Below are positions 42,198 to 51,118 of a DNA stretch of 64,000 nt, in pieces. Position 1 is the stretch's first letter; each line of letters begins with the position of its first letter. The DNA lies in assembly GCF_042731755.1 (NCBI RefSeq), contig NZ_JBHWLR010000002.1, positions 310,001 to 374,000 of the forward strand, written 5' to 3'. The translations under genes and the position numbers were made by a program. The DNA comes from Promicromonospora sp042731755 (GTDB taxonomy: Bacteria; Actinomycetota; Actinomycetes; Actinomycetales; Cellulomonadaceae). Below the pieces are notes generated by a model that was not told the DNA's origin, made no database searches, and saw only the letters and a program-made list of their open reading frames with translations.

Positions 42198-42971
42198 ATG
42201 ACCAGCGCGACGCCGCCCGAACCGGGCGGCCCAGATTACGCAGTCCCGGATTCTGCAGCCCTGGATTCTGCAGCCCCGGAATCCGTCAGTTCCCCCGCCG
42301 ACCGTTCTCCCGCCGACCGTTCTCCCGCTGACCGTTCTCCCGCCGACCGTTCCCCTGCCGACCGCGGCGCCGGGGCCACGCTCACCCCAGGTTTTCGCGG
42401 GCGGCCGCGGCCCGCGGGCGTGACACTCCCTCCCGGGCAGTACAAGGAGGAGGGCTTCCCGGTGCTCTCCGCCGGGCCGACGCCCAACGTCGACAGCCGG
42501 ACCTGGAGCTTCACCGTCACCGACGAGTCCGGTGCCGCGAAGACCTGGACGTGGGCGCAGCTGATGGAGCTGCCTCAGGAGAAGCCGACGGTCGACATCC
42601 ACTGCGTCACCCGCTGGTCCAAGTTCGGCACCAGCTGGCGGGGCGTGTCCCTGGACGTGCTGCTCGCGGACGTCGAGTCCACCGCCGACTTCGCGATGGT
42701 CGGCTCCTACGGCGGATACACGACCAACCTTCCGGTCGCCGACCTGCTGGGCGGCAAGGCGTGGATCGCGCACACCTTCGACGGCGCGCCGCTGCACCCC
42801 GAGCACGGCGGCCCCGCGCGGCTGCTCGTGCCGCACCTGTACTTCTGGAAGTCGGCGAAGTGGGTGCGCTCGCTGACGCTCATGCCGACGGACCGGCCCG
42901 GCTTCTGGGAGAAGCTCGGCTACCACGACCTCGGCGACCCGTGGCGCGAGCAGAGGTACCAGGGTGACTGA
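42198..42971 (+). CDS. sulfite-oxidase-like molybdopterin oxidoreductase
   Basis: 257 residues. SPADR occurs five times at 32-56 (15-nt repeat, 42291-42365). The molybdopterin fold starts near 75; Cys136 in DIHCVTRWSKFG is the Mo ligand, followed by SYGGYTTNLPV and GPARLLVPHLYFWKSAKWV. No heme or dimerisation domain, and no signal peptide, so a cytoplasmic relative of MsrP/YedY. Its 3' end overlaps the flavin reductase gene by 8 bases; the pair likely forms an electron-transfer couple. The substrate and any link to aromatic catabolism are unknown. Confidence 0.88.
   Translation: MTSATPPEPGGPDYAVPDSAALDSAAPESVSSPADRSPADRSPADRSPADRSPADRGAGATLTPGFRGRPRPAGVTLPPGQYKEEGFPVLSAGPTPNVDSRTWSFTVTDESGAAKTWTWAQLMELPQEKPTVDIHCVTRWSKFGTSWRGVSLDVLLADVESTADFAMVGSYGGYTTNLPVADLLGGKAWIAHTFDGAPLHPEHGGPARLLVPHLYFWKSAKWVRSLTLMPTDRPGFWEKLGYHDLGDPWREQRYQGD
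42291..42365 (+). repeat. 5 x 15-nt coding repeat (SPADR)
   Basis: Five 15-base units (TCTCCCGCCGACCGT type) encode SPADR pentapeptides near the N-terminus of the molybdoenzyme. Confidence 0.95.
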
Positions 42972-43752
42972 GGCGGTGGGCGCCCGGCTCGGCCAGCGCT
43001 ACGCGGTCCCGTCCGGCTGGCAGGTCGCGACCCTGGTGGAACGACGTGCGGAGAGCGCGTCCGCGGAGACCCTCGTGCTCGACATCCCGCAGTGGCCCGG
43101 TCACCAGGCGGGCCAGCACCTCGACCTCCGCCTCACCGCGCCCGACGGCTACACCGCCGAGCGGTCGTACTCGCTGGCGAGCGGCCCCACGCCGTCCGGC
43201 AGCGGGGGTGTGGAGGTCACCGTCCAGCGCGTCCGGGACGGCGAGGTGTCGCCCTACCTGGTCGACGACTTCCCGCCCGGTGCGGCCATCGAGGTGCGCG
43301 GGCCGATCGGCGGATGGTTCGTCTGGGACCCGCAGCGGGACGCGGGCACGCCCGTGCTGCTCCTGGCCGGCGGCTCCGGGCTGGTCCCCGTGATGTCCAT
43401 GGCCCGCGCACGCCGCCAGTCCGGCGACCGGACGCCGTTCCGCCTGATCTACTCGGTGCGCACGCCGGAGGACCGGCTGTACACCGACGAGCTCGACGCG
43501 CTCGTGGCCCGCGGCGACGGGTTCGAGGCGAGCACGATCTTCACGCGGGCGGTCTCCCTGACGGCGCTGCGGGGCCCGCGCCGGCTGACGTCCTCCGAGC
43601 TGGCCTCGTGGGGCTGGCCGCCCGAGCTGGAGCCGCGGGTGTACGTGTGCGGTCCGACAGGGTTCGTCGAAGGGGTGGCCCGCATGCTCGTGGCCCAGGG
43701 CCACGACCCGGCCCGGATCCGGACCGAACGGTTCGGGCCCGCGGGGAGCTGA
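42964..43752 (+). CDS. FAD/NAD(P)-binding ferredoxin-reductase-type oxidoreductase
   Basis: 262 residues from GTG 42964. RSYSLASGP (FAD-binding RxYS, about 61-69), GPIGGWFVWDP, LLLAGGSGLVPVMSM (NAD(P) motif) and the terminal YVCGPTGFVEGVA. No 2Fe-2S cysteines, so electrons go to a separate acceptor, probably the overlapping upstream molybdoenzyme. Last gene of the long operon. Residual sequence after it (43753-43886) holds short UUCG-type hairpins only. Confidence 0.9.
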   Translation: MTEAVGARLGQRYAVPSGWQVATLVERRAESASAETLVLDIPQWPGHQAGQHLDLRLTAPDGYTAERSYSLASGPTPSGSGGVEVTVQRVRDGEVSPYLVDDFPPGAAIEVRGPIGGWFVWDPQRDAGTPVLLLAGGSGLVPVMSMARARRQSGDRTPFRLIYSVRTPEDRLYTDELDALVARGDGFEASTIFTRAVSLTALRGPRRLTSSELASWGWPPELEPRVYVCGPTGFVEGVARMLVAQGHDPARIRTERFGPAGS

Positions 43753-43886
43753 CCGGCCCTGGTGTCGATGATCGGCTGGTGGGTGTGGCTGCCCGGCCGG
43801 GCCGGGCTGCTTCGGCAGCGCTTCGGCAACGGAACTGCTTCGGTGGCGGTGTGCTGTCGTGCGGCGCGGGTCGGTGACTCCCTTGG

Positions 43887-45383
43887 TCATGTGGTGCACG
43901 TGCGGGTGGGGTGCGTGACGTGGCCGTTCGGGTGCGTGAAGTACCAGCCGTCGTCGTAGTGCATGGTGATGTTCTGCGTATCGACGAGGTCGTGGTGGTG
44001 GTAGCAGAGCAGGGCGGCGTTGGTGGTGGAGGTCTCGCCGCCGTGCGCCCAGTGGCGCAGGGCGTGGTGGACCTCGCACCGCGTCGGCGGTTGGTCGCAC
44101 TCGCCGTAGACGCAGTGCTGGTCGCGGGCGATGACGGCCCGGCGCAGCTGCCCGGTGACCGTCCGTCTGCTCCGGCCGACGTCCAGGATCTGCGAGTCGG
44201 CCCCGAACACGATCCGGGTGACCTCGCTGTCGCAGGCGATACGGCGCAGGAGCGAGGTCGGCACCGGGGTGCTCGTCTCGGTAAAGACGGCAGGACGCTT
44301 GATGTGAGGGACGCCGTCCGGGCTGATCGGGCGGGTCGGCCCGGTCGGGACACCCGCCTCGCCCGGCCCGCCCGCGCCCGGCTCCTCGCCGTCGCTCTGG
44401 GCGGCGAGAGCCTGGAGCTCGGTCAACGAGACGGTCACGCTCAGGTGCGGGCGGACGGAGGCGCCGGTGCCGGTGCGGCCGGTGTCGAGCACGATGCGGC
44501 TCAGATCGGCGAGAGCCTGGGCGCGGCGCTGACCGGGCGTGCGGTCGTCGTCGGCGGCCGGTGCGCCCATGATCGAGCCGATCGCCGTGGTCAGCGTCTG
44601 GCCGTGCTCCTCGGTGAGGAACCCGCTCAGGTGGTAGCCGCCCAGCGTGGGTGCGACGTCGAGGTACTCGCGCTGCCTGGCCTTCGTGTAGCCGCGCTCG
44701 TCGGCTTCGGGGTCCGCGTGGCGGGCGAAGTAGCGCACCAGACCGCGGAACCGGTCGGGCCCGTTCTGGGTCGACCAGTCGAGCAGCTGCTCCTCCCAGG
44801 TCGGCGCAGCCGAAGTCGTCGGTGTCTCCGCGGTCGGCTCGTCAAGTACAGGCACAGGTCCAGCGGTTGCGTCCTCAGTGGGCGGGTCCTCAGCGGGCCC
44901 CGGGTCAGGTACGGAGCCGGCTCGGTCGATGGTGGGCACGTCGACCGCCGGGGCGGCCAGGGCCTCGGTTCGGTTGGTGCTGGTGGTGGCGACGTCGACC
45001 AGGGCGCGGAGCTTGTCGACGCCGACCCGACCCACCAGAGCCGCCGACAGCGTGGCGGGCAGATGGTCGCGCAAGGCCCTGGCCGTGCGGACGTCGCGTC
45101 GTGCGGTCCCCGTCTGGACGTCCTCGGCGCGGGCCAGCCAGACGGCGAACGTGCGAGCGCCCGTCTGCGCCCACAGTCCGGCGGACTCGATCCGGGGCAG
45201 GATCGACCAGCGCATGGCATCCAGGCGGGCGCCGGCCACGCGCAGGCGGGCGGACGTCGATACCAGACCCGAGGTCGTCATGGCCTCGTGTGGTGCTGCG
45301 GTGAGCTCGTCCAGGAGCGCATCGAGGTCGGTCAGGACGTCCTCCAGGGCACGTGGGGTGCCTCCACGTTCTTCCCTTGCCAT
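43887..45383 (-). CDS. DUF222 / HNH endonuclease domain protein (13E12 type)
   Basis: 498 residues. A DUF222 helical region (about 15-330) precedes a C-terminal HNH domain: CVYGECDQPPTRCEVHHALRHWAHGG, NAALLCYHHHDLVD with paired cysteines and histidines for zinc and metal. A Pro/Thr/Glu-rich spacer lies near 155-195. These genes occur in many copies in Micrococcales and mycobacteria (REP13E12-like) and are often regarded as mobile or selfish, but no terminal repeats or target duplication are visible here. Convergent with the operon before it. Confidence 0.92.
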   Translation of the reverse strand: MAREERGGTPRALEDVLTDLDALLDELTAAPHEAMTTSGLVSTSARLRVAGARLDAMRWSILPRIESAGLWAQTGARTFAVWLARAEDVQTGTARRDVRTARALRDHLPATLSAALVGRVGVDKLRALVDVATTSTNRTEALAAPAVDVPTIDRAGSVPDPGPAEDPPTEDATAGPVPVLDEPTAETPTTSAAPTWEEQLLDWSTQNGPDRFRGLVRYFARHADPEADERGYTKARQREYLDVAPTLGGYHLSGFLTEEHGQTLTTAIGSIMGAPAADDDRTPGQRRAQALADLSRIVLDTGRTGTGASVRPHLSVTVSLTELQALAAQSDGEEPGAGGPGEAGVPTGPTRPISPDGVPHIKRPAVFTETSTPVPTSLLRRIACDSEVTRIVFGADSQILDVGRSRRTVTGQLRRAVIARDQHCVYGECDQPPTRCEVHHALRHWAHGGETSTTNAALLCYHHHDLVDTQNITMHYDDGWYFTHPNGHVTHPTRTCTT

Positions 45384-45601
45384 GGTTCACACCACCTCTC
45401 GTGCGCGGTCTCGAACGCCGGGGCCAGGTCGGCCGAAGGCGCTGAAACGAGCCTATCGAACGAATGTGCTGTTGTTTGGGTGAGCAGGAGATCTGTGGAT
45501 AACTCTTCGGTCCGCGAAGCGGCGGCCCCGGCGCTCGGTGCCGCGCAGCTGACCGGCACCCACCGAGAAAAGCAGCGGGCCGGGAGGGGCCCCCGACCCC
45601 G

Positions 45602-45617
45602 CCCCCCCCCCCCCCCC
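45602..45617. repeat. 16-base poly-C tract
   Basis: A run of 16 C lies 44 bases upstream of the amidohydrolase start in a C-rich leader. Such a tract could vary in length, but it may also be a sequencing artefact since similar runs flank the assembly gaps. Confidence 0.6.
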
Positions 45618-45661
45618 ACCGCCGTCGTCCGCCCGCCCCCGCCGTACCTGGAGGAACCCCC

Positions 45662-46870
45662 ATGCCCCGCACCGTCATCCGTTCCGTCCGCCCGTGGGGC
45701 GGCGACCCCGCCGACGTCGTGCTCGACGACGGCCTCGTGCGCGAGGTCGTCCCGGCGGGCACGGCCGCCGCCGGCGAGGCCGAGATCGCGGGCGACGACG
45801 GCATCCTCGTCCCGTCGTTCTCCGACGTGCACGTGCACCTCGACTCCACCCGCCTCGGCCTGCCCTTCCGCCCGCTGACCGCGGGACCCACCCGCTGGGA
45901 CCGGATCATGAACGACCGCGCGCACTGGCGCACGGCCGAGGCCCCCGTGGCCGACCGGGCCACCGAGACGCTGCGCCGCATGATCGCGCTGGGCGTCACC
46001 CGGGTGCGCTCGCACGCCCAGGTCGACGCCGACTCGAAGCTGGAGAAGTTCGAGGGCGTGCTCGCCGCCCGCGCGGCGCACGCCGCGTCGGCGTCGGTCG
46101 AGATCGTCGTGTTCCCGCAGGTCGGCATCCACCTCGAACCGGGCGTGCCGGAGCTCATGGACGAGGCGCTGCGCGCCGGCGGCGACCTCGTGGGCGGCAT
46201 CGACCCCTGCGAGATCGACCGCGACCCGCGGCGCCACCTCGACACCGTGTTCGAGCTCGCCGAACGCCACCAGAAGGGCGTGGACATCCACCTGCACGAG
46301 CCCGGCGAGCTCGGCCTCTTCTCGATGAGCCTGGTCACCGAGCGCGTGCGCGCGCTCGGCATGCAGGGCCGCGTGACCGTCTCGCACGCCTTCGCCCTGG
46401 GCTCCGGGCTCCCGGCCGTGGAGCGGACGATCGACGAGCTCGCCGAGCTGGACGTCGCGATCACCACGATCGCCCCCGGCGGGCGCCTGGAGCTGCCGCT
46501 CGAACGACTGGTCACCGCGGGCGTGCGCGTGGGCCTCGGCATGGACGGCCAGCGCGACTACTGGTCCCCCTGGGGCAACGCCGACATGCTGGAGCGCGCC
46601 TGGCTGCTCGCCCACTCCCAGGGCTGGTCGCGCGACGACCTCATCGAGCTCGGCCTCGCCGTCGCGACCTGGGGCGGGGCGTCCGTCATCGACGGGCGGA
46701 CGCCACGGCTCACCGGCGCCGGTCACCACCCCGGGATCGCCGTCGGCGACCCGGCCGACCTCGTCATCCTGCGCGGCGAGACGCCGACGTCCGCCGTCAT
46801 GGACCGTCTCCCGGGGCGCACGGTGATCCACGCCGGCCGCGTCGTGGCCGCCGACGGCGAGCTCGTGTGA
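45662..46870 (+). CDS. amidohydrolase, cytosine-deaminase-like
   Basis: 402 residues with a TGGAGG leader before ATG 45662. Metal-dependent hydrolase marks: PSFSDVHVHLDST (His57, His59), IHLHEPGE near 213, VSHAFAL and GMDGQRDYWSPWG with the catalytic aspartate, then the GDPADLVILRG small beta-domain. The HxHLD and HxHE pattern is that of CodA/N-isopropylammelide-type deaminases. GTGA overlap with a racemase gene suggests degradation of a cyclic ureide or pyrimidine-like compound. Confidence 0.88.
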   Translation: MPRTVIRSVRPWGGDPADVVLDDGLVREVVPAGTAAAGEAEIAGDDGILVPSFSDVHVHLDSTRLGLPFRPLTAGPTRWDRIMNDRAHWRTAEAPVADRATETLRRMIALGVTRVRSHAQVDADSKLEKFEGVLAARAAHAASASVEIVVFPQVGIHLEPGVPELMDEALRAGGDLVGGIDPCEIDRDPRRHLDTVFELAERHQKGVDIHLHEPGELGLFSMSLVTERVRALGMQGRVTVSHAFALGSGLPAVERTIDELAELDVAITTIAPGGRLELPLERLVTAGVRVGLGMDGQRDYWSPWGNADMLERAWLLAHSQGWSRDDLIELGLAVATWGGASVIDGRTPRLTGAGHHPGIAVGDPADLVILRGETPTSAVMDRLPGRTVIHAGRVVAADGELV

Positions 46871-47622
46871 CCGCGCCCCCGGCGGGCCGGCCAGGCCCGA
46901 CGCTCCTGGTCGTCAACTGCAACACGACGCGCGCCATGACCGAGGCGATCGCGTCGGTCGCCGCGGGCGCCGCCTCGCCCGGCACCACCGTCGTCGGCCT
47001 CACGCCGTCCTGGGGCCCCGCCTCCGCCGAGGGCTACTTCGAGAGCTACGTGACGGCGCTCGCGGTGCTCGACGCCGTGCTCGCCCACCCCGACCCGTAC
47101 GACGCCGTGATCATGGCCGGCTACGGCGAGCACGGGCGGGAGGGCCTGCGGCAGGCGATCGACGTGCCGGTCGTCGACATCACCGAGGCCTCCGCCTTCC
47201 TCGCGTGCCTCGTCGCCCACCGGTTCGGCGTGGTGACGACGGTCGCCACGGCCGTGCCCGGCATCGAGGACTCCCTGCGCAATGCGGGCGTGCTCGGGCG
47301 GTGCGCGGGCGTGGCCGCGGCCGACGTCGCCGTGCTCGACATCGGCGACGTCGCCGGGACGGCTCGGGCCCTGGAGTCCGCGGGCGCCCGGCTCGTCGCG
47401 GCGGGCGCGGACGCCCTCGTGCTCGGCTGCGCCGGCTTCGCCGGGCTCGACGTCGCGCTGGAGCGGCGTCTCGGCGTGCCGGTGCTGGACAGCGTGACCA
47501 GCGCGGTGCGGCTCGCGGAGTCGCTCGTCGCGCTGGGCAAGACGACGAGCACGGCGGGGCCGTACCGCCGGCCCGACCCGGCGAAGGCGTGGGTGGGGCC
47601 ACGGCCCGGGGCGGGCGGCTAG
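46867..47622 (+). CDS. Asp/Glu/hydantoin racemase family protein
   Basis: 251 residues from GTG 46867. VVNCNTTRAMTEAI (15-28) is the family N-terminus, and VLGCAGFAG carries the second catalytic Cys188. The first catalytic cysteine position (ACFxDPG in hydantoin racemases) reads AGYGEHG, with Gly85 where Cys is expected. This suggests a different chemistry (isomerase or lyase-like) or a modified racemase. Partnered with the amidohydrolase in one operon. Confidence 0.83.
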   Translation: MTAPPAGRPGPTLLVVNCNTTRAMTEAIASVAAGAASPGTTVVGLTPSWGPASAEGYFESYVTALAVLDAVLAHPDPYDAVIMAGYGEHGREGLRQAIDVPVVDITEASAFLACLVAHRFGVVTTVATAVPGIEDSLRNAGVLGRCAGVAAADVAVLDIGDVAGTARALESAGARLVAAGADALVLGCAGFAGLDVALERRLGVPVLDSVTSAVRLAESLVALGKTTSTAGPYRRPDPAKAWVGPRPGAGG

Positions 47623-48899
47623 CCGCGGATCGGCTGCGCCTGCGGACGTGTCGCGGCCGGCCAGGCGGCGAGCATCCGGTTGCGCAGCCGGCGGCGGCGC
47701 CCGGCCGTCGCGCCGTCGACCACGACCGCCGCGGCGCGGGGCGCGGGCCCCAGGTCCCAGAACGGCTGGAGGGTCGTCGTCAGCGCCACGGCGAGGCTCC
47801 CGACGGCGGCGACCGTCGTCGTGGCGCGCCGCACCGGGGTGTCGAACGTCAGCACCAGACCCGTCAGCTCGGGCTGCGGCCGCTGCCCGTCCGGCAGCGG
47901 CGCGTCGAGGCGGGCGACCAGCGCGCGCCGGGCGAGCACGTACCGCAGGTCGTTCGCGACCAGGCGCAGGGCGGCGAGCCCGAGCGCCAGGGCCACGAGC
48001 ACGGTGACGGCGACCGAGACCGGGGACCCGACCACCGCGTCGACGTTGGCGGCCCGCTCGGAGCCGCCCGGGAGCAGGACGAACCGCCCGCCGATCGCGA
48101 GGCCCCGGCCCGACAGCGCGCCCCAGGCGGCCACGGCCAGCCAGACGGCCTGCAGCACCACGACCGTCACGACACCCACGACCGAGGCGAGGCGCCCTGC
48201 CCAGCGGTAGACCGCGGGCAGCTCGACGGGCTCGATCCCCGGGTCCGCCCCGAACGTCACGGGCGCGTGCCGCGTCGCGAGGTGGACGTCGGCGAGCCGC
48301 CCGCGCCACCACCGCACCAGCAGCATGGCCGCGACGCTCCCGGCGGTGAGCCCGACGGCGAGCACGGTCGCGCCGCCCAGCCCGTCGACGTCCGGGTCGC
48401 CGATCCACTCCACGAGGCAGAAGACGCCGAGGAAGGCGCCGACGACGAGCACCGGGACGGCCAGGAACAGCCAGCGCACGAACGGCCGCCCGTTCGCCGT
48501 CTCGCCCGAGGCCACCTGGCCCTGGTACTCGGGGACCGGCAGGGCCCGTCCGTCGGCGCCGGTCTCCGACGCGTCGCGGACGGCGCGCGCGTGCGCGAAG
48601 GTCCGCGCCGTGGACAGCGCCAGCGCGGCCACGATCGCCACGAGCAGCACCACGAGGTCGCGGGCGAAGCCCTGCGTGAGCGCCTCGTCGAGGGGCGCGG
48701 GGGCCGCGACGGCGCCGCTCTCGACCAGGAGACCGACCACGACGTGGGCCAGCACGGCGAGCAGCAGGCCGGTCGCGGCGCCGAGAGCCAGGGCGTGCAG
48801 GGCGTCGACGACCCGTCCGACGGGGCCGGGGGACACCTCCGCGAAGTGTCCGGTCGGCGTCGGCGCGTCGGCCGGGAGGGGGCGCGGCTGGGGAGGCAT
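47619..48899 (-). CDS. polytopic membrane protein of unknown function
   Basis: 426 residues, not recognised. About eight hydrophobic segments (near 35-58, 75-97, 143-165, 175-197, 235-260, 288-312 and two later), separated by charged loops, with a Pro-rich N-terminus (MPPQPRPLPADAPTPTG) and a basic C-terminus. GGAGG precedes ATG 48899. It converges with the racemase gene (3-base overlap) and is divergent from the MDR gene. No transport or enzyme motif is evident. Confidence 0.8.
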   Translation of the reverse strand: MPPQPRPLPADAPTPTGHFAEVSPGPVGRVVDALHALALGAATGLLLAVLAHVVVGLLVESGAVAAPAPLDEALTQGFARDLVVLLVAIVAALALSTARTFAHARAVRDASETGADGRALPVPEYQGQVASGETANGRPFVRWLFLAVPVLVVGAFLGVFCLVEWIGDPDVDGLGGATVLAVGLTAGSVAAMLLVRWWRGRLADVHLATRHAPVTFGADPGIEPVELPAVYRWAGRLASVVGVVTVVVLQAVWLAVAAWGALSGRGLAIGGRFVLLPGGSERAANVDAVVGSPVSVAVTVLVALALGLAALRLVANDLRYVLARRALVARLDAPLPDGQRPQPELTGLVLTFDTPVRRATTTVAAVGSLAVALTTTLQPFWDLGPAPRAAAVVVDGATAGRRRRLRNRMLAAWPAATRPQAQPIRG

Positions 48900-49022
48900 G
48901 GCCAGAATGTAGCGGACCGGCGGGCCCGGAGAACCACCCGGGTGAACCCGTCCCGGATCACCTGCGCCGGACGTCTCGCGCCGCTACCTTGGGGGCCCTC
49001 GACCACGTGACAGGAGGGCATC

Positions 49023-49978
49023 GTGCGGGCCGTCATCCAGGACCGGTACGGCAGCGCCGACGTGGTGGAGGTGGGCGACCTCCCCGATCCCGTCCCGGCG
49101 GACGACGAGGTCCTGGTCCGCGTCCGGGCGGTCTCGCTGAACGGGTCGGACCGCGAGAACCTCGTCGGTCGGCCCGCGTACGCCCGCGTCGGCGGGCTGC
49201 GCCGGCCGCGCAACCCGGTGCCCGGGTCGGACGTGGCCGGGACCGTCGTCGCGGTGGGCCGCTCCGTCACCGCGTTCGCCCCGGGCGAGGACGTGTTCGG
49301 GGAGCTGGCGGGCTACCGCGGCGGGCTCGCGGAGTACGTCGCGACGTCGCCGGGGCTGCTCGCCCGCAAGCCGGCCGCCCTCTCCTTCGCGGACGCCGCG
49401 ACGATCCCGCAGGCCGGGTGCATCGCGCTGCGGGCCACCCGGGGCCTGCACAAGGGCGACCGGCTCCTGGTCAACGGGGCGGGCGGCGCGGGCGGCGCGT
49501 TCGTGATCGGCCTGGCCAAGCACCTCGGTGCCCGGGTCACGGCCGTGGACCGCGGGGAAAGGCCGGCCACCTGCTCCGGCTCGGCGCCGACGACACCATC
49601 GCGTACGAGCGCTGCGACTGGGCCGACCAGCGCGACCGGTACGACCGCGTGGTGGACCTGATCGCCTCCCGCTCGCCGTACCGGGTGCACGGGGCGCTGC
49701 GGGCCTGCGGCTCCTACCTCATGGTCGGCGGCCGCACGCGCGTGCTGCTGGCGACGTTCGCCGCCGCGCCGGTGCTCCGCGGCGCCACCGGCAAGCGGGT
49801 GGGTGTGCTGATGGTGCCCCAGTCGCGCGCGGACCTGGAGGAGGTCACCGCCCTGGTGGCCGACGGCGCCGTCGTGCCCGCGATCGACGCGGTGTGCCCG
49901 CTGGAGGAGGCGCCCGCCGCGTTCGCGCGGCTGGCGGCGGGGGACAACCTGGGCAAGCTCGTGGTCGAGGTCCCCTGA
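49023..49978 (+). pseudogene. zinc-independent MDR (quinone-oxidoreductase-like) with a frameshift
   Basis: Reads as one MDR protein in two frames. Frame 1 from ATG 49023 gives MRAVIQDRYGSADVVEVGDLP through LLVNGAGGAGGAFVIGLAKHLGARVTAVDRG. At the GGGG run 49554-49557 the homology moves to the -1 frame (GKAGHLLRLGADDTIAYE to GDNLGKLVVEVP, stop 49976-49978). One missing G restores a protein of about 318 residues. It lacks structural zinc cysteines. The break may be a sequencing deletion in a homopolymer or a real inactivating mutation. Confidence 0.82.
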
Positions 49979-49982
49979 CGCC

Positions 49983-50924
49983 CTAGAGGTGCAGCGTCCC
50001 CTCGGCCACGACGATCCCGGAGCCGCTGATCGTCACCAGGGGCCCGTCGACGCCGAGCGTGATGAGGCTGGGGCGACCGAGCTTGCGACCCTGCTCGACG
50101 ACGATCCGCGCAGGGTCGGGTGCGAGCCCGTCGCGGACCAGGACGGCGGCCAGGGGACCGGCGGCGGTGCCCGTCGCGGGGTCCTCGGCGATGCCCACGG
50201 TGGGGTTGAAGAACCGGGTGTAGGCGCTGATCCCGGCCGCCGGGGCGGCGGCTGCCGCGTCGTCGAGCTGCACCGTGTAGAGGTAGCAGCCCTCGGCCCC
50301 GGCGTCGGCCAGGAGCGCCCGCAGCGCGGCGGTGTCCGGCTGGGCGGCGTCGACCGCCGCGGTGCTCCGCAGGGGCACGAGCAGGTGCTCCGCGCCGGTG
50401 GAGACCACCTCGGCGGCCCGGTCGGCGTCGAGGTCCTCGGCGTCCAGGCCCAGGACGGCGGCCAGCGCGGCCCGGTCCTCGACGCGGCCCAGGAACCGCG
50501 GGGCGGACTGCTCCATCGAGACCTCGACGGCCTCCGGGGGCCGTCCCGAGACCCGCACGTTGAGCAGGTCGTCGCCGATCTGCTGCACGAACTTCTCCCG
50601 GTCCGCCTCGAGCCGGCCGGACAGCGCCAGCCAGATCCAGGCGCCCATCGCGTTGTGCCCCGCGCCGAAGACCTCGACGCCGCCCGGGGTGAACGAGCGC
50701 AGCCGGTGGTCCGCGCCGGGGCGGTCGGGCCGCACCAGGAACGTCGTCTCGGACTGGTTGAGCTCCCGGGCGATCGCGCCCATCGTGTGCTCCGGGAGGG
50801 CGTCCGCGTCGGGGACGAGGGCGAGGGGGTTGCCGGTCAGCGGCGTGGCCGCGAACACGTCCACCCAGTAGAACGGGACGTCCACGAAGGGCTCCTTGTC
50901 GGCGACGACGGTCGGTGGCCACAT
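49983..50924 (-). CDS. PhzF-family isomerase
   Basis: 313 residues from ATG 50924. FYWVDVFAATPLTGNPLALVPDA start, catalytic Glu59 in LNQSETTFL, FTPGGVEVFGAGHNAMG and the FFNPTVGIAEDPATGTAAGPLA C-domain motif are typical. PhzF proteins isomerise diaminopelargonic-like or dihydroanthranilate-type substrates; the isolated gene gives no hint of pathway and no phenazine genes are present. Convergent with the frameshifted MDR. Confidence 0.92.
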   Translation of the reverse strand: MWPPTVVADKEPFVDVPFYWVDVFAATPLTGNPLALVPDADALPEHTMGAIARELNQSETTFLVRPDRPGADHRLRSFTPGGVEVFGAGHNAMGAWIWLALSGRLEADREKFVQQIGDDLLNVRVSGRPPEAVEVSMEQSAPRFLGRVEDRAALAAVLGLDAEDLDADRAAEVVSTGAEHLLVPLRSTAAVDAAQPDTAALRALLADAGAEGCYLYTVQLDDAAAAAPAAGISAYTRFFNPTVGIAEDPATGTAAGPLAAVLVRDGLAPDPARIVVEQGRKLGRPSLITLGVDGPLVTISGSGIVVAEGTLHL

Positions 50925-51118
50925 GCTAGGGGGTGCCCGGGCCTCGTGACACAAGTCACGGGTCGCGGGTGACATCTTCCCAGGAGCGGGTGACGTCTCG
51001 TCACTGTGCCGCGTGCCGGGCCCGCCCGGAGACTGGCTGGACCGACCTCGGGGGCTGGTCGACCTGCACTGATGGCTGCTCCCGGAGGTGAAGCCGCTCC
51101 GCTGGAGGAAGGGTCACG

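Noticed and set aside
43887..45383. DUF222/HNH gene as a complete mobile element
   Set aside because: No terminal inverted repeats, direct repeats or partner genes could be found around it.
49550..49565. Programmed -1 frameshift in the MDR gene
   Set aside because: No slippery heptamer in the zero frame and no downstream stem-loop that stands out; a missing G is simpler.
49983..50924. PhzF as part of a phenazine cluster
   Set aside because: No other phenazine biosynthesis genes in the window; PhzF-like proteins are widespread singletons.
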